Source: a candidate division KSB1 bacterium (GTDB lineage: Bacteria > Zhuqueibacterota > Zhuqueibacteria > Zhuqueibacterales > Zhuqueibacteraceae). From it: DNA of 64,000 nt. Below, one piece after another: positions 43,505-52,310 of this stretch; the first letter of the stretch is position 1, and every line of letters begins with the position of its first letter. Made by a program: the position numbers and the translations under genes. Below the pieces are notes generated by a model. That model saw only the letters and a program-made list of their open reading frames with translations. It ran no database searches and had not been told where the DNA came from. Where the stretch lies: contig JAPDQB010000009.1 of NCBI GenBank assembly GCA_034506175.1, positions 62,001 through 126,000 of the forward strand. The letters run 5' to 3'.

Positions 43505-44263
43505 ATGAAATCCTCATTTTTAATCCTGATGGCCGTTTTGGTGGCAATACTTACGGTCCTCGGTACAATGGTTGTGTCACCGGTCGCCGCGGCCGACGAT
43601 GTCAAGATCACCGGCTCAGCCTTCGTGTACAAGGGCATTCGCTACTTCCGCGCGAAATCGGAGAACGTCGATCTAGGTTCCTACGGCGAGAAGAAGACGC
43701 CCCTCACGCAGGCGAACTATCTGGCGGTCCAGAACAAGGTCAAGGCCGACAACCTGGCCAAGATCAACGTCAATATCAGCGGGCCTTATTCGATCGACTG
43801 GGCCAAATTCTCCAGCACGGATGTCAACGCGGGCATCAACTACCTGAAGGCGGGCGGCGCCACGGCTGCCTTCAGCCACGACGCGGCCAAGAAGGCCGAC
43901 CTCAAGCTCGTGAAGATCTACATCAATGAGGGGCCGCTCAAGACCCTGTTGAACAACCACGCCGACGGAGCACGGAACTACATGGCGGATGAGGGCGACG
44001 ACGCCCGGATCGCCAGCGAGATCTGGGTGGCGATGGAAGCGGAGCTCGCGTCCCAGATCACCAACGATTTCAACATCACGGGCGAGGCCTCAAGCGGCGG
44101 GTTCACCGTGGAGTTCAGCGCAAGCACGTCCTCGACCAAGAAGTCCACGATCACGATCCCACCCAACACGACCTTCGCCTATCTGCTCCACAAGGTGACG
44201 AAGTGGAGCAACAACAAGACAAAGGTCGAGGACATGGAGGACGACCAGCAGAGCCTGAACTGA
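43505..44263 (+). CDS. secreted protein of unknown function, likely foreign
   Basis: 252 residues with AAGGAG before the ATG and a signal peptide (LILMAVLVAILTVLGTMVVS). The rest (ITGSAFVYKGIRYFRAKSEN, AKINVNISGPYSIDW, EIWVAMEAELASQITNDF, GFTVEFSASTSSTKKSTITI) is a mixed alpha/beta protein without a family I recognise. Codon use is distinctly more G/C-ending (CTCAAG, GAGATC, GCCGAC) than in neighbours, suggesting recent transfer. No sorting domain, so it may stay periplasmic. A 100-base gap precedes it with a small GTGGGA/TCCCAC inverted repeat. Confidence 0.5.
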   Translation: MKSSFLILMAVLVAILTVLGTMVVSPVAAADDVKITGSAFVYKGIRYFRAKSENVDLGSYGEKKTPLTQANYLAVQNKVKADNLAKINVNISGPYSIDWAKFSSTDVNAGINYLKAGGATAAFSHDAAKKADLKLVKIYINEGPLKTLLNNHADGARNYMADEGDDARIASEIWVAMEAELASQITNDFNITGEASSGGFTVEFSASTSSTKKSTITIPPNTTFAYLLHKVTKWSNNKTKVEDMEDDQQSLN

Positions 44264-44397
44264 GTCTGTCATTAGTTGTAGTCGGCCGGGCCCAGCGTTT
44301 TTGAAGTAAAATCGTAGCACAGGCATCCTGCCTGCTTTACTTGTCCCCCCGTGGCGGGAGAAGTCTGCGCTCCGTGACTAAAACCCAGATCGAAATC

Positions 44398-47151
44398 ATG
44401 AAGACTCGATTCTCTTTTCTCGCGCTGGCAGCATTACTGCTTGCCACCCTGAATGTGCGCACGCTTTTCGCGCAGATTCACGAAATCAATCACGAAACCG
44501 TGAACGCCTACGGCTGGTTTGGCGGTGACAATCGACCCAATCAACAACGAACGGTCGGTGTCGGGCAAAGTGTATTGATCGATACCGCGATGACAGTCAG
44601 GAACTTCGCCTTTTATTTCAGAGGCCCGTTCGATTACGCCGCCAATCCCGAAGGCAGGGGGCACGCAGTGACGCTCACGCTGAACGTGCGCGACGCTGCC
44701 GGCGCCATTCTCAAAACCTTACAGGTGGCTGTGCCTGATACTTTTTCCGCAGGCTGGGTGACGTGGAGCGGCATCGATCTCGCGGTCGCCGCGAATACAA
44801 CCCTCATCTTCACCTGCTATCTGGTGGGCGCGTACGATTCTTCTCAATACAGGGCCAGCCACGGCGCCGACGCCAATCAAGGCTATACCGAGGGGGTTCG
44901 TTATGGCAAAAACGGAACCAGCGACGCGGATATGGAAAGCTGGACCGACTGGGTGGTGCATCCGAGCTGGGATTCGGCGTTTCGTTTGCAGGGAACATTG
45001 ACCTCCCCAACTCCCACCAACGTCCGCGGCTGGTATGCCGATGGCCAAGTTTGGATTCTGTGGGATCTCGACAACAACCCGCCGGAAACCTATGCCATTT
45101 ACAGCAGTCCAACGCCCTTCACCAACATCAATCAAGCGCAACTCATCGGCCGGCTGTATGAAGAAGAATGGCTGCCCTTTGCGCTGCGCACGCAACTCAA
45201 CTCCAATGCTAATTATGTGATTCCAAACGGTCAAGGGGGTCGCTACACTCTGCCCCCTAATACAGGTTTGTTCGTCGAAACCGTGCACGAGAGTGGCGCG
45301 AAGTATTATGCCGTGGTGAAATGGGGCGAGACCGCGATTACCAACAATATCACACCGAACCCCATCAGCTACGCCTACGATGTGAACGATCCGGTGGAAT
45401 GCCATCCGCAGGGGACGGCGACGCTGCCTTCCGGGCATCGCGCCACCGCGTATTATATGTGGGCCGACGGCCGCGACAATCATTGGGAAGGCCGGCCAGA
45501 TTTTCCCATCATGGCCAATCGCCACAAGAACGGCATGCCGAGCTTCTTCATTGTGAGCGAAGCGAAGAATTTGCCGCCGGGAAAAGTTTCGGCGGTGCAT
45601 TGGCTGCACGGCGGCGAAGGCACGGCCAGACAGTCGCTTCCTGCCAGTCGCGCTTCCATCAACATCGAGCCGCAAGACGGCTTGCTGGTCGCGCATAATG
45701 ATGATTTCATTCGCAAGATGATCATCAATGGCGTTGTGGGCAAACTCGAGGCAAAGAGCAACTCCTGGTGGTTTGGGTGGGCGAAAAATTTGGATCCGTT
45801 TGACAACATTCGCCCCATGCCCGCGGATGGCGACACTGTCGTTAATTACACCCAACGGCGTTTGCTGTGGATCAACGATTGGCTCGTCAAAAATCGCAAC
45901 GTCGATCCGGAGCGCGTGGCGATACAAGGCCATAGCGTAGGTTCGGCAGGAACCACGGCGCTGGCGAAAGCCTTTCCCAATGTCTTTGCCACGGCGTGCA
46001 TTTTCAACAACGGTTTTGGCGGCCCAACCAATAACGCCGACACAACTGCGGGACAAGGCGCGCACATTCTGGGAACGCCGGCACAGAATCTTCCCACCAA
46101 CTTGCGCAATTACCGCGGCGACGTGGTGCGCGCTTACGATCTTTTCAATCTGAGCACGCCGATTGCGAGCACGCGCGATATGGCCCTCATGCGCTCGTGG
46201 CACGGCAAAAATGATGACAATGGCACCATGCAATGGGACGCGTATGTGGTGGAAGAATACCACCGGGCGGACTCGAGCGCCTGGGGCATGCAGCTTTTCT
46301 GGGATGAGCGCCGGCATGGTCTGGATAATTTGCGGGTGCATTGGAGTCACGGCCCCGGCAATTTGCAAACCGAGCGCGACGATGCGGCCTATCAAGTGCG
46401 CTATCGCGCCAATCAATCCTTTCCGGCTTTTTATAATCATCAAAAATATCCGGGCAGCAACAAAGACCCCGGCGACGGCACCCGCGGTACTGGCGGCGCG
46501 GGCGTTGGCGATGATTGGGGAAGTTTCGGCGGCTATCATGATTGGGAGGTGAACTCGATTGTCGATACGCCGGGCCGGTGGGAAGTGACGGCGTATCTCA
46601 TCGGCTTGTCATCGCACCTGATGGATAATTCGCCAGACGCCAGTCTCACTTCGGATCTGGCGATTCGCAAGCCGCAGCAATTCAAGCCGCCGACCGGCAG
46701 ACAATTGCACTGGTCGGTCACACGTATTTCGGACGGACAAGTTCTGCAAAGCGGCATGACCACGGTTGGGCCGGATGATTTGGTGAGTCTCACCGGCATC
46801 ACGCTCTACAGAGACCCCGACCGTGTGCGCATTCGCGTGGTTGATCCGACGGTGGCGGTGGAGTCGCGCGACCCAGAAATTCTGCCGACGGAATTTAGTT
46901 TGTCGCAAAATTATCCGAATCCGTTCAACCCGAGCACAGTAATCAGTTTTCAGTTGCCCGTGAGCCGCCATGTGACGTTGAAAGTGTTCGATGTGACTGG
47001 TCGCGAAGTGGCGACGCTGGTGGAGGGCAGGAGGAATGCCGGCAGACACAGCGTTACACTCCGCTCGAATAATCTCCCGAGCGGCGTTTACTTCTATCGG
47101 CTCGTTGCCGGCGATTTTCACGAAACGAAAAAAATGATGTTAATGAGATAA
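44398..47151 (+). CDS. large secreted alpha/beta hydrolase with T9SS sorting domain
   Basis: 917 residues from ATG 44398. Signal peptide (FLALAALLLATLNVRTLFAQ). The N-terminal 190 residues form a carbohydrate-binding or jelly-roll-like domain (VTLTLNVRDAAGAILKTL, LIFTCYLVGAYDSSQY); a fibronectin-like part follows. The hydrolase core has VHWLHGGEGTARQ (oxyanion loop) and the nucleophile elbow RVAIQGHSVGSAGTTAL (Ser513), similar to PHB-depolymerase or prolyl-peptidase-like enzymes; FWDERRHGLD carries a candidate His. The sorting domain is QNYPNPFNPSTVISF to ETKKMMLMR. Substrate unknown. Confidence 0.7.
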   Translation: MKTRFSFLALAALLLATLNVRTLFAQIHEINHETVNAYGWFGGDNRPNQQRTVGVGQSVLIDTAMTVRNFAFYFRGPFDYAANPEGRGHAVTLTLNVRDAAGAILKTLQVAVPDTFSAGWVTWSGIDLAVAANTTLIFTCYLVGAYDSSQYRASHGADANQGYTEGVRYGKNGTSDADMESWTDWVVHPSWDSAFRLQGTLTSPTPTNVRGWYADGQVWILWDLDNNPPETYAIYSSPTPFTNINQAQLIGRLYEEEWLPFALRTQLNSNANYVIPNGQGGRYTLPPNTGLFVETVHESGAKYYAVVKWGETAITNNITPNPISYAYDVNDPVECHPQGTATLPSGHRATAYYMWADGRDNHWEGRPDFPIMANRHKNGMPSFFIVSEAKNLPPGKVSAVHWLHGGEGTARQSLPASRASINIEPQDGLLVAHNDDFIRKMIINGVVGKLEAKSNSWWFGWAKNLDPFDNIRPMPADGDTVVNYTQRRLLWINDWLVKNRNVDPERVAIQGHSVGSAGTTALAKAFPNVFATACIFNNGFGGPTNNADTTAGQGAHILGTPAQNLPTNLRNYRGDVVRAYDLFNLSTPIASTRDMALMRSWHGKNDDNGTMQWDAYVVEEYHRADSSAWGMQLFWDERRHGLDNLRVHWSHGPGNLQTERDDAAYQVRYRANQSFPAFYNHQKYPGSNKDPGDGTRGTGGAGVGDDWGSFGGYHDWEVNSIVDTPGRWEVTAYLIGLSSHLMDNSPDASLTSDLAIRKPQQFKPPTGRQLHWSVTRISDGQVLQSGMTTVGPDDLVSLTGITLYRDPDRVRIRVVDPTVAVESRDPEILPTEFSLSQNYPNPFNPSTVISFQLPVSRHVTLKVFDVTGREVATLVEGRRNAGRHSVTLRSNNLPSGVYFYRLVAGDFHETKKMMLMR

Positions 47152-47159
47152 GAAAGTAA

Positions 47160-47225
47160 CTTGCGTAGTAACGCCTTCAAACGCCGCCCCTGAAGATTTC
47201 CTAACCAAAGTCACTACTACGAAAA
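47160..47225. repeat. CGTAGTAACGCCTTCA-type repeat
   Basis: GCGTAGTAACGCCTTCAAACG and CCCCTGAAG...CACTACTACGAAA form imperfect arms; diverged member of the CTTCAGG family. Confidence 0.5.
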
Positions 47226-47258
47226 TTGTTTTCAGAGATAACGACGCGAGGCGAAATC

Positions 47259-48506
47259 ATGAACTATAAAAACTTGTTTTTGGCGGTGATGGTATTGCTT
47301 CAAACGACAAATCTTCATGGCCAGAAGGATTGCAACAAAACCTCCATCGGACAAGTGCCGCTCACCGATTTGCGCACGGGCACGTATCAAGGCTATGCCG
47401 GCGGGCTTTATCCCAACGGCAGCAACTTTTTGCCGGGCGCGCATAAAGCCGCGGGCTTGCTGGCTGCCGCGCAAATCAGGCCGCTCAATCAAGCAGGAAG
47501 CGTTGATTTCCTCAATGGCAAGATCGGCCTCATTGCCATTGGGCCGTCATTCGCCACCATGGAGTTTTCCGCCTTCAAAATACTCGTCGCGCAAGATCCC
47601 ACGGTCAATCCCGAGCTCGTGCTCGTGGATGGCGCACAAAGTGGCAAGTCCGCGGCGCAATTTGCCGACACCACCGATCAGGTTTGGACCGTGATCGCGC
47701 AGCGCCTCGCCGATGCCAATGTCACGTGGCAACAGGTGCAAGTGGCGTGGGTGAAATCCGTGAACACGATCCACAACGCCGGCTTTCCGGCCGATCAAAC
47801 CAAACTCAGCAATGATCTCGCACAAATTGCGCGAAATCTCAAGGCGAAATTTCCCAACATTAAGCTCGCTTATTTCACCAGCCGCAGCTATGGTGGTTAC
47901 GGCAACAATGAGCCCTATCCTTACGAAACCGGCTTCGCGGTGAAATGGCTGATCGAGAGACAAATCAACGCCGACACCACGCTGCGTTTTGTCGGCGCGA
48001 ACGCCAAGGCGCCGTGGCTGGCATGGGCACCGTATTTGTGGGCCGATGGCACAAGGCCGCGGCAGGATGGCGTGACGTGGGAATGCAGCGATTATCAAGA
48101 CGACGGCGTGCATCCCTCGCTCTCCGGTCGCGCCAAGGTGGCGAGAATGTTGTTGACGTTTTTCAAAACCGATTCCACGGCCAGCTCGTGGTTTCTGCGA
48201 AATCCGCCGACCGCGGTTGAAGAGACGCCACACTTTTCTCCGAGCGGTTTTGTTTTGGAGCGAAATTATCCGAATCCATTCAACCCGGCGACTGTGATCA
48301 ATTTTCAGTTGCCAGTAGACAGTTACATGACGCTGAAGGTGTTCGATGTGAGCGGCCGCGAAGTCGCGACGCTGGTGCATGAACAACTCGAAGCGGGCAA
48401 ACACAATGTTGTGTTCAAGGCCGGTCACCTTCCCAGCGGCGTTTATTTCATCCGCCTCACGGCCGGACAATTTACCCAAATTCGGAAGGCGACGTTGATC
48501 AAGTAA
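47259..48506 (+). CDS. SGNH-hydrolase-like secreted protein with T9SS sorting domain
   Basis: 415 residues, ATG 47259. Signal peptide (LFLAVMVLLQTTNLHG). SGNH-like features: IGLIAIGPSFATMEF near residue 90 as a block-I-like Ser motif, AYFTSRSYGGY in the middle, and the C-terminal Asp282/His285 pair in DDGVHPSLSGRAKVA. Together these suggest a Ser-hydrolase acting on esters of glycans or lipids, though block I is not canonical. The sorting domain starts NYPNPFNPATVINF and ends RKATLIK. Confidence 0.65.
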   Translation: MNYKNLFLAVMVLLQTTNLHGQKDCNKTSIGQVPLTDLRTGTYQGYAGGLYPNGSNFLPGAHKAAGLLAAAQIRPLNQAGSVDFLNGKIGLIAIGPSFATMEFSAFKILVAQDPTVNPELVLVDGAQSGKSAAQFADTTDQVWTVIAQRLADANVTWQQVQVAWVKSVNTIHNAGFPADQTKLSNDLAQIARNLKAKFPNIKLAYFTSRSYGGYGNNEPYPYETGFAVKWLIERQINADTTLRFVGANAKAPWLAWAPYLWADGTRPRQDGVTWECSDYQDDGVHPSLSGRAKVARMLLTFFKTDSTASSWFLRNPPTAVEETPHFSPSGFVLERNYPNPFNPATVINFQLPVDSYMTLKVFDVSGREVATLVHEQLEAGKHNVVFKAGHLPSGVYFIRLTAGQFTQIRKATLIK

Positions 48507-48534
48507 CGCGACTTTCAATTCGCAACCAAATTTT

Positions 48535-48715
48535 ATTGGAGACAGATAAGCACGGATTTCCACAAATTTTATCTGTATTGATCCGTGAAAATTTGTGTCT
48601 TAAAAATCTTCGCGAAGGTGATAGTTTTTCATCACGATGAAAATGTAGCGCAGACATCTTGTCTGCATGCCCCGCAAAGCGGGGGAAGCCTGCGCTACGG
48701 TATTTTCGTGATGCA
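48535..48715. repeat. two palindromic repeat elements
   Basis: 48540-48602: AGACAGATAAGCACGG with AAATTTGTGTCTT arms. 48631-48713: third copy of the CACGATGAAAATG palindrome, but with the inner hairpin CCCCGCAAAGCGGGG replacing the GCAGGCTGGAAGCCTGC hairpin of the other copies. Confidence 0.6.
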
Positions 48716-48748
48716 ATGCAACCCCATCAAAAAACAAGGAGGCCGGTC

Positions 48749-50848
48749 ATGAGATTTGCGCTACGTCAATTCATGTTCACCATGCTTCTGCCGCTCTCTC
48801 TTTTTGCGCAGAACAAGTGGGAATGGCAAAATCCCCTGCCGCAAGGCTACGCGCTGTACGATCTGCACATTTTCGATGCGAACACGGTGCGGGCGGTGGG
48901 CGAGGCCGCAACCGCCGTCACAACGAGTAATGGCGGCACGAGTTGGAGCTTGCAGCACAACATTGGCGGCGAGCTGATCACGGTTCAGTTCGAGGCCGTG
49001 AGCTTTGCCGATGCGACCACCGGCTTTGCCGTCGGCCCCGGCGATCGCATTTACAAAACCACCAACGCCGGCACGAGCTGGTCGCTGCAAAACACGGGTG
49101 TGCTCTCCACGCTGCGCGGCGTTGATTTCATCAATGCGCAAACCGGTTGGGCCGTTGGTGATGCCGGCACCATCATTCGCACTACCAACGGCGGCACGGG
49201 CTGGACGACGCAAACCAGCGGCACAACACAAGCCTTGAATGATGTCGATTTCTTCGACGCCAACAACGGCTGCGCCGTTGGCAGAGGCGGCACGATTTTG
49301 ACGACGACCAACGCCGGCACAAGTTGGACCATGCGCAGCGCCGGAACCAACGCCATCCTCAATGCCGTGCAACTCATCAACGCCACCACCATTGTCGCGG
49401 TGGGCAATGGCGGTGTCATTCTCAAAACGACGAACGGCGGCGCGAGCTGGACGATATTCAACAGCAACGTCACGCAATTGCTCGACGTTTTCTTCATCGA
49501 TGCGAACACCGGCTGGGCCGTGGGCTTTGACGGCGTGATTTTGAAAACGGGCGATGGTGGCGCCTCGTGGAGTCCGCAAACCAGCGGCACAACGAAGACG
49601 CTGCGCGCCGTGCGCTTTTTCAACAACACCACAGGCTGGGCCATGGGTGCCAACGGCACGATTCTCAAGACCACCGATGGCGGCACGACATGGGTGGCGC
49701 AAAATCAGGGGCCGACCATCGCCTTTCTCGATACCGAATTTTTCAACGCCACCACTGGGTGGGTCGTGGGCGAGCTGGGCACCATTCTCAAAACCAATAA
49801 TGGCCTCACCTGGCAGGAGCAGGTCAGCAACACGCAGCGTTATTTGTATGATGTTGAAGTCATCGACGCGAACACGGCATGGATCGCGGGACAGGTCGGC
49901 ACGATCCTCAAAACCAGCACCGGCGGCACAACATGGACGCCGCAAAACAGCGGCACCACCTGGGATCTCAATGCCATTACTTCCGTTGATGTCAATACCG
50001 CCTGGGCAGTGGGCGGCCAGGGAACGATCTTGAAAACCACGAATGGTGGCGCCCGTTGGGATGCGCTAACCAGCGGCAGTGTTTTGACGCTGCATGATGC
50101 GCATGCCTTCAATGCCAACACCGTTGTGGTCGTCGGGCAAAACGGCACGATGTTGCGAACGACGGATGGCGGCGTCACCTGGCCCTCGCAAACCAGCGGC
50201 ACGACGAACACGTTGTTCGATGTTCATTTTGTGGATGCCAATACTGGCTGGGCTGTCGGCGCGCGCAACACCATCATCAAAACCACCAATGGCGGCACGA
50301 CGTGGACGCCGCAAACCAGCGGCATCACCACCGGCGCGCCCGCCCTCAACGCGGTGCATTTCATCGATGCCAACACCGGCTGGATCGTTGCAGTGGGCGG
50401 CACCATACAGAAAACGACGAATGGCGGCGACACGTGGAGCGTGCTGAATCTGCCGACGCCGAGTTTAAACGCGATTTACTTTATGGATTCTGAAAACGGT
50501 TGGGGTGCGGGCGTGATCGGTGCGATTTTGAAATTCAGCAGCGGCACAACGGCGGTTAGCGAGCGGACGGTTGTTCGGGTGCCGGAACAGTACATCTTGC
50601 AGCAGAATTATCCGAATCCCTTCAATCCTTCGACCGTGATCAGTTTTCAGTTGCCGGTGCGCAGTCACGTGACGCTGAAGGTGTTCGATGTGCTCGGCAG
50701 AGAGGTGGCGACGCTGGTGGAGGGCAAGCTCGAAGCAGGAAGTCACAACGTGACGTTTGCGCCGCGCGATTTGGCGGGAGGAATTTACTTTTACCGACTC
50801 ACTGCGGGCAAATTTTCACACACACGCAAGGCCGTATTGGTGAGATGA
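48749..50848 (+). CDS. Ycf48-like repeat protein with T9SS sorting domain
   Basis: 699 residues; AAGGAGG precedes ATG 48749. Signal peptide (FMFTMLLPLSLFAQ). More than ten near-regular repeats of about 42 residues follow, each like VDFINAQTGWAVGDAGTII then RTTNGGTGWTTQTSGTT, the Ycf48/BNR propeller motif; the number of blades suggests two propellers. Such exported proteins are presumed binding or assembly factors, not enzymes. The sorting domain is QNYPNPFNPSTVISF to HTRKAVLVR, very close to others here. Repeated DNA inside the gene makes it prone to slippage. Confidence 0.8.
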   Translation: MRFALRQFMFTMLLPLSLFAQNKWEWQNPLPQGYALYDLHIFDANTVRAVGEAATAVTTSNGGTSWSLQHNIGGELITVQFEAVSFADATTGFAVGPGDRIYKTTNAGTSWSLQNTGVLSTLRGVDFINAQTGWAVGDAGTIIRTTNGGTGWTTQTSGTTQALNDVDFFDANNGCAVGRGGTILTTTNAGTSWTMRSAGTNAILNAVQLINATTIVAVGNGGVILKTTNGGASWTIFNSNVTQLLDVFFIDANTGWAVGFDGVILKTGDGGASWSPQTSGTTKTLRAVRFFNNTTGWAMGANGTILKTTDGGTTWVAQNQGPTIAFLDTEFFNATTGWVVGELGTILKTNNGLTWQEQVSNTQRYLYDVEVIDANTAWIAGQVGTILKTSTGGTTWTPQNSGTTWDLNAITSVDVNTAWAVGGQGTILKTTNGGARWDALTSGSVLTLHDAHAFNANTVVVVGQNGTMLRTTDGGVTWPSQTSGTTNTLFDVHFVDANTGWAVGARNTIIKTTNGGTTWTPQTSGITTGAPALNAVHFIDANTGWIVAVGGTIQKTTNGGDTWSVLNLPTPSLNAIYFMDSENGWGAGVIGAILKFSSGTTAVSERTVVRVPEQYILQQNYPNPFNPSTVISFQLPVRSHVTLKVFDVLGREVATLVEGKLEAGSHNVTFAPRDLAGGIYFYRLTAGKFSHTRKAVLVR

Positions 50849-51046
50849 ATCAAATTCCGCGGCAGAACTTTCGGCGGGCATTCGCGTATCCTTTTGAGCA
50901 TGAGGGTATCGGCAGAAAATAAACTTCAGATCGCTGATTCTCGCAGCGAGGCACGTCTTCCATCAGAGAGGATGTCGCGCCCCTTGAAAGTCGACGCGCA
51001 CCTCGCCTGATGGCCACCACGCAGTAGGCACTGGCATTGAAGAAGT

Positions 51047-51221
51047 TTGGCGCGCGTTCGCGAGCGTGCCAAAAGCGTGATTCAACCGCTCGAAGAACCG
51101 GAGCCCCCCAACGGCTCCACGGACGTGGCCGATGTGAGCTGGATGATGTCGGCGGTGCACGTTTCCGTTTTACAAGCCGGACATTCCCGAAGACCCGCCG
51201 CCGGTGACAATGAATTGGTAA
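51047..51221 (+). pseudogene. remnant of an M20-type amidohydrolase (AbgB-like) C-terminus
   Basis: One frame gives AKSVIQPLEEPEPPNGSTDVADVSW, where PNGSTDVADVSW is the metal-site motif of aminobenzoyl-glutamate-hydrolase-like M20 peptidases (only part quoted). A second frame then gives FYKPDIPEDPPPVTMNW and a stop at 51219-51221, fitting the family's C-terminus. The middle is lost or shifted and no start exists. The 190 bases upstream (50849-51046) hold no recognisable gene. Confidence 0.5.
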
Positions 51222-51242
51222 TTGGTTGAAAAGACAATTTTC

Positions 51243-51640
51243 TCAAACCTGGTGCATGAACCAATTCACTTCCAAATTCCGCCGCAGCAGCGAACGGGCA
51301 CGGTGCAGCATCACCCAAAGATTATATGGTCGACCCATTCTCCCGATTTCAGGAAGAGCTCGTCTTCGCTCGGCGAGGCCTCGAAGTTTGCGAGGGGCCG
51401 CTCGCGGCTGGTGCGACGGAAGTGATCGACGATTTTATGCTTGAGAATCCCCACCAACCACGTTCGCTCGGAAGATTGGCGCGCAAAATTATGGCGGGCT
51501 TTGAGCGCAGCCAGAAAAGTTTCTTGCACGATTTCTTCGGCCAGCTCGCGATCGCGCAGCCGCAGCAGCGCAAAACTGTATAAATAGTCGCCGGGCTCGT
51601 GCCCAAGCTTACGAAATTCAGCGCCGTTTGCACGTGTGGC
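51243..51640 (-). pseudogene. ECF sigma factor with internal deletion
   Basis: Read downward: FRKLGHEPGDYLYSFALLRL, RDRELAEEIVQETFLAALKA, SERTWLVGILKHKIVDHFRR (region 2), then a break near 51320. In another frame follows NLWVMLHRARSLLRRNLEVN and WFMHQV-stop, the very end of the same sigma family. Most of region 4 is missing, so both ends of the gene survive with its middle deleted. The 5' end merges into another remnant near 51640. Confidence 0.6.
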
Positions 51641-51658
51641 GTCCGCGGCGCGCGGCGG

Positions 51659-52216
51659 TGATGGGCGCTGGAACCATCCGGCTTGCTCGCCACGCTCGTT
51701 CTCAAATTGCGCGGCCTTGAGGTGACCGCCTTTGGCCGCAGCCCCAAGCCTTACCTCAACGCGGAGCTGATTGAGGCTCTCGGCGCGCGGTATGAATCAA
51801 CCAGCAGTTTGCCGATTGTCGAAGGCGCGAAAAAATACGGGCCGTTCGATATTATCTTCGAGGCAACTGGTGCTTCGGCGGTGGTGTTCGAGAGCATGAA
51901 GACGCTCGGCAAGAACGGCGTGCTTGTGCTTTCCAGCGTGACTGGCGGCAATAAAATGATCGAAGTGCCGGCGGACAAGATCAACCTTGAGTTTGTGCTT
52001 GGCAACAAGGTGATGGTCGGCACGGTGAATGCCAGTCGCGAATATTTTGAGATGGGCGTAAAAGAGACGGCGTCTATGCTTACACGGTGGCCCGCAATGG
52101 TTGGGTGGGCCCCGATGCTGCTAACTTTTCGGAAAGGCGAGCCAAAAATGAATCGCCAAAAAAAGTTGGTGCCGTGGGTCAGGATGACTGCGCTGCGATT
52201 TCCTGCCGAAGACTGA
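51659..52216 (+). pseudogene. glucose/zinc alcohol dehydrogenase fragment
   Basis: GTG/ATG near 51659 gives VMGAGTI, then one extra C shifts the frame, after which GLLATLVLKLRGLEVTAFGR, IFEATGASAVVFESMKTLGK and EFVLGNKVMVGTVNASREYF are continuous to about 52060. These match the NAD(P)-binding and C-terminal parts of a glucose 1-dehydrogenase of the medium-chain family; the zinc-binding N-terminal half is absent. After YFEMGVKE the sequence no longer resembles the family and ends at a chance stop. A remnant truncated at both ends. Confidence 0.6.
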
Positions 52217-52310
52217 GGCATGAGAGCATTCACAATAAATTTGGTTGCTCTCCTTTTCAAATTTTAGTATCTTAAATTTGATAACGAACCTTTCATGTTG
52301 TGGATAGCAG

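Noticed and set aside
43505-44263. Possible bacterial gasdermin near a CHAT protease
   Set aside because: The size and CHAT neighbourhood are suggestive, but it has a clear signal peptide, is about 1.4 kb from the CHAT gene with another gene between, and I see no gasdermin signature.
44719-46539. 606-codon minus-strand open frame
   Set aside because: Shadow of the large T9SS hydrolase caused by codon bias; low-complexity, no domain.
48749-50848. CRISPR-like periodic repeats
   Set aside because: The roughly 125-base period is the in-frame 42-residue Ycf48 repeat of a coding gene, not a repeat-spacer array.
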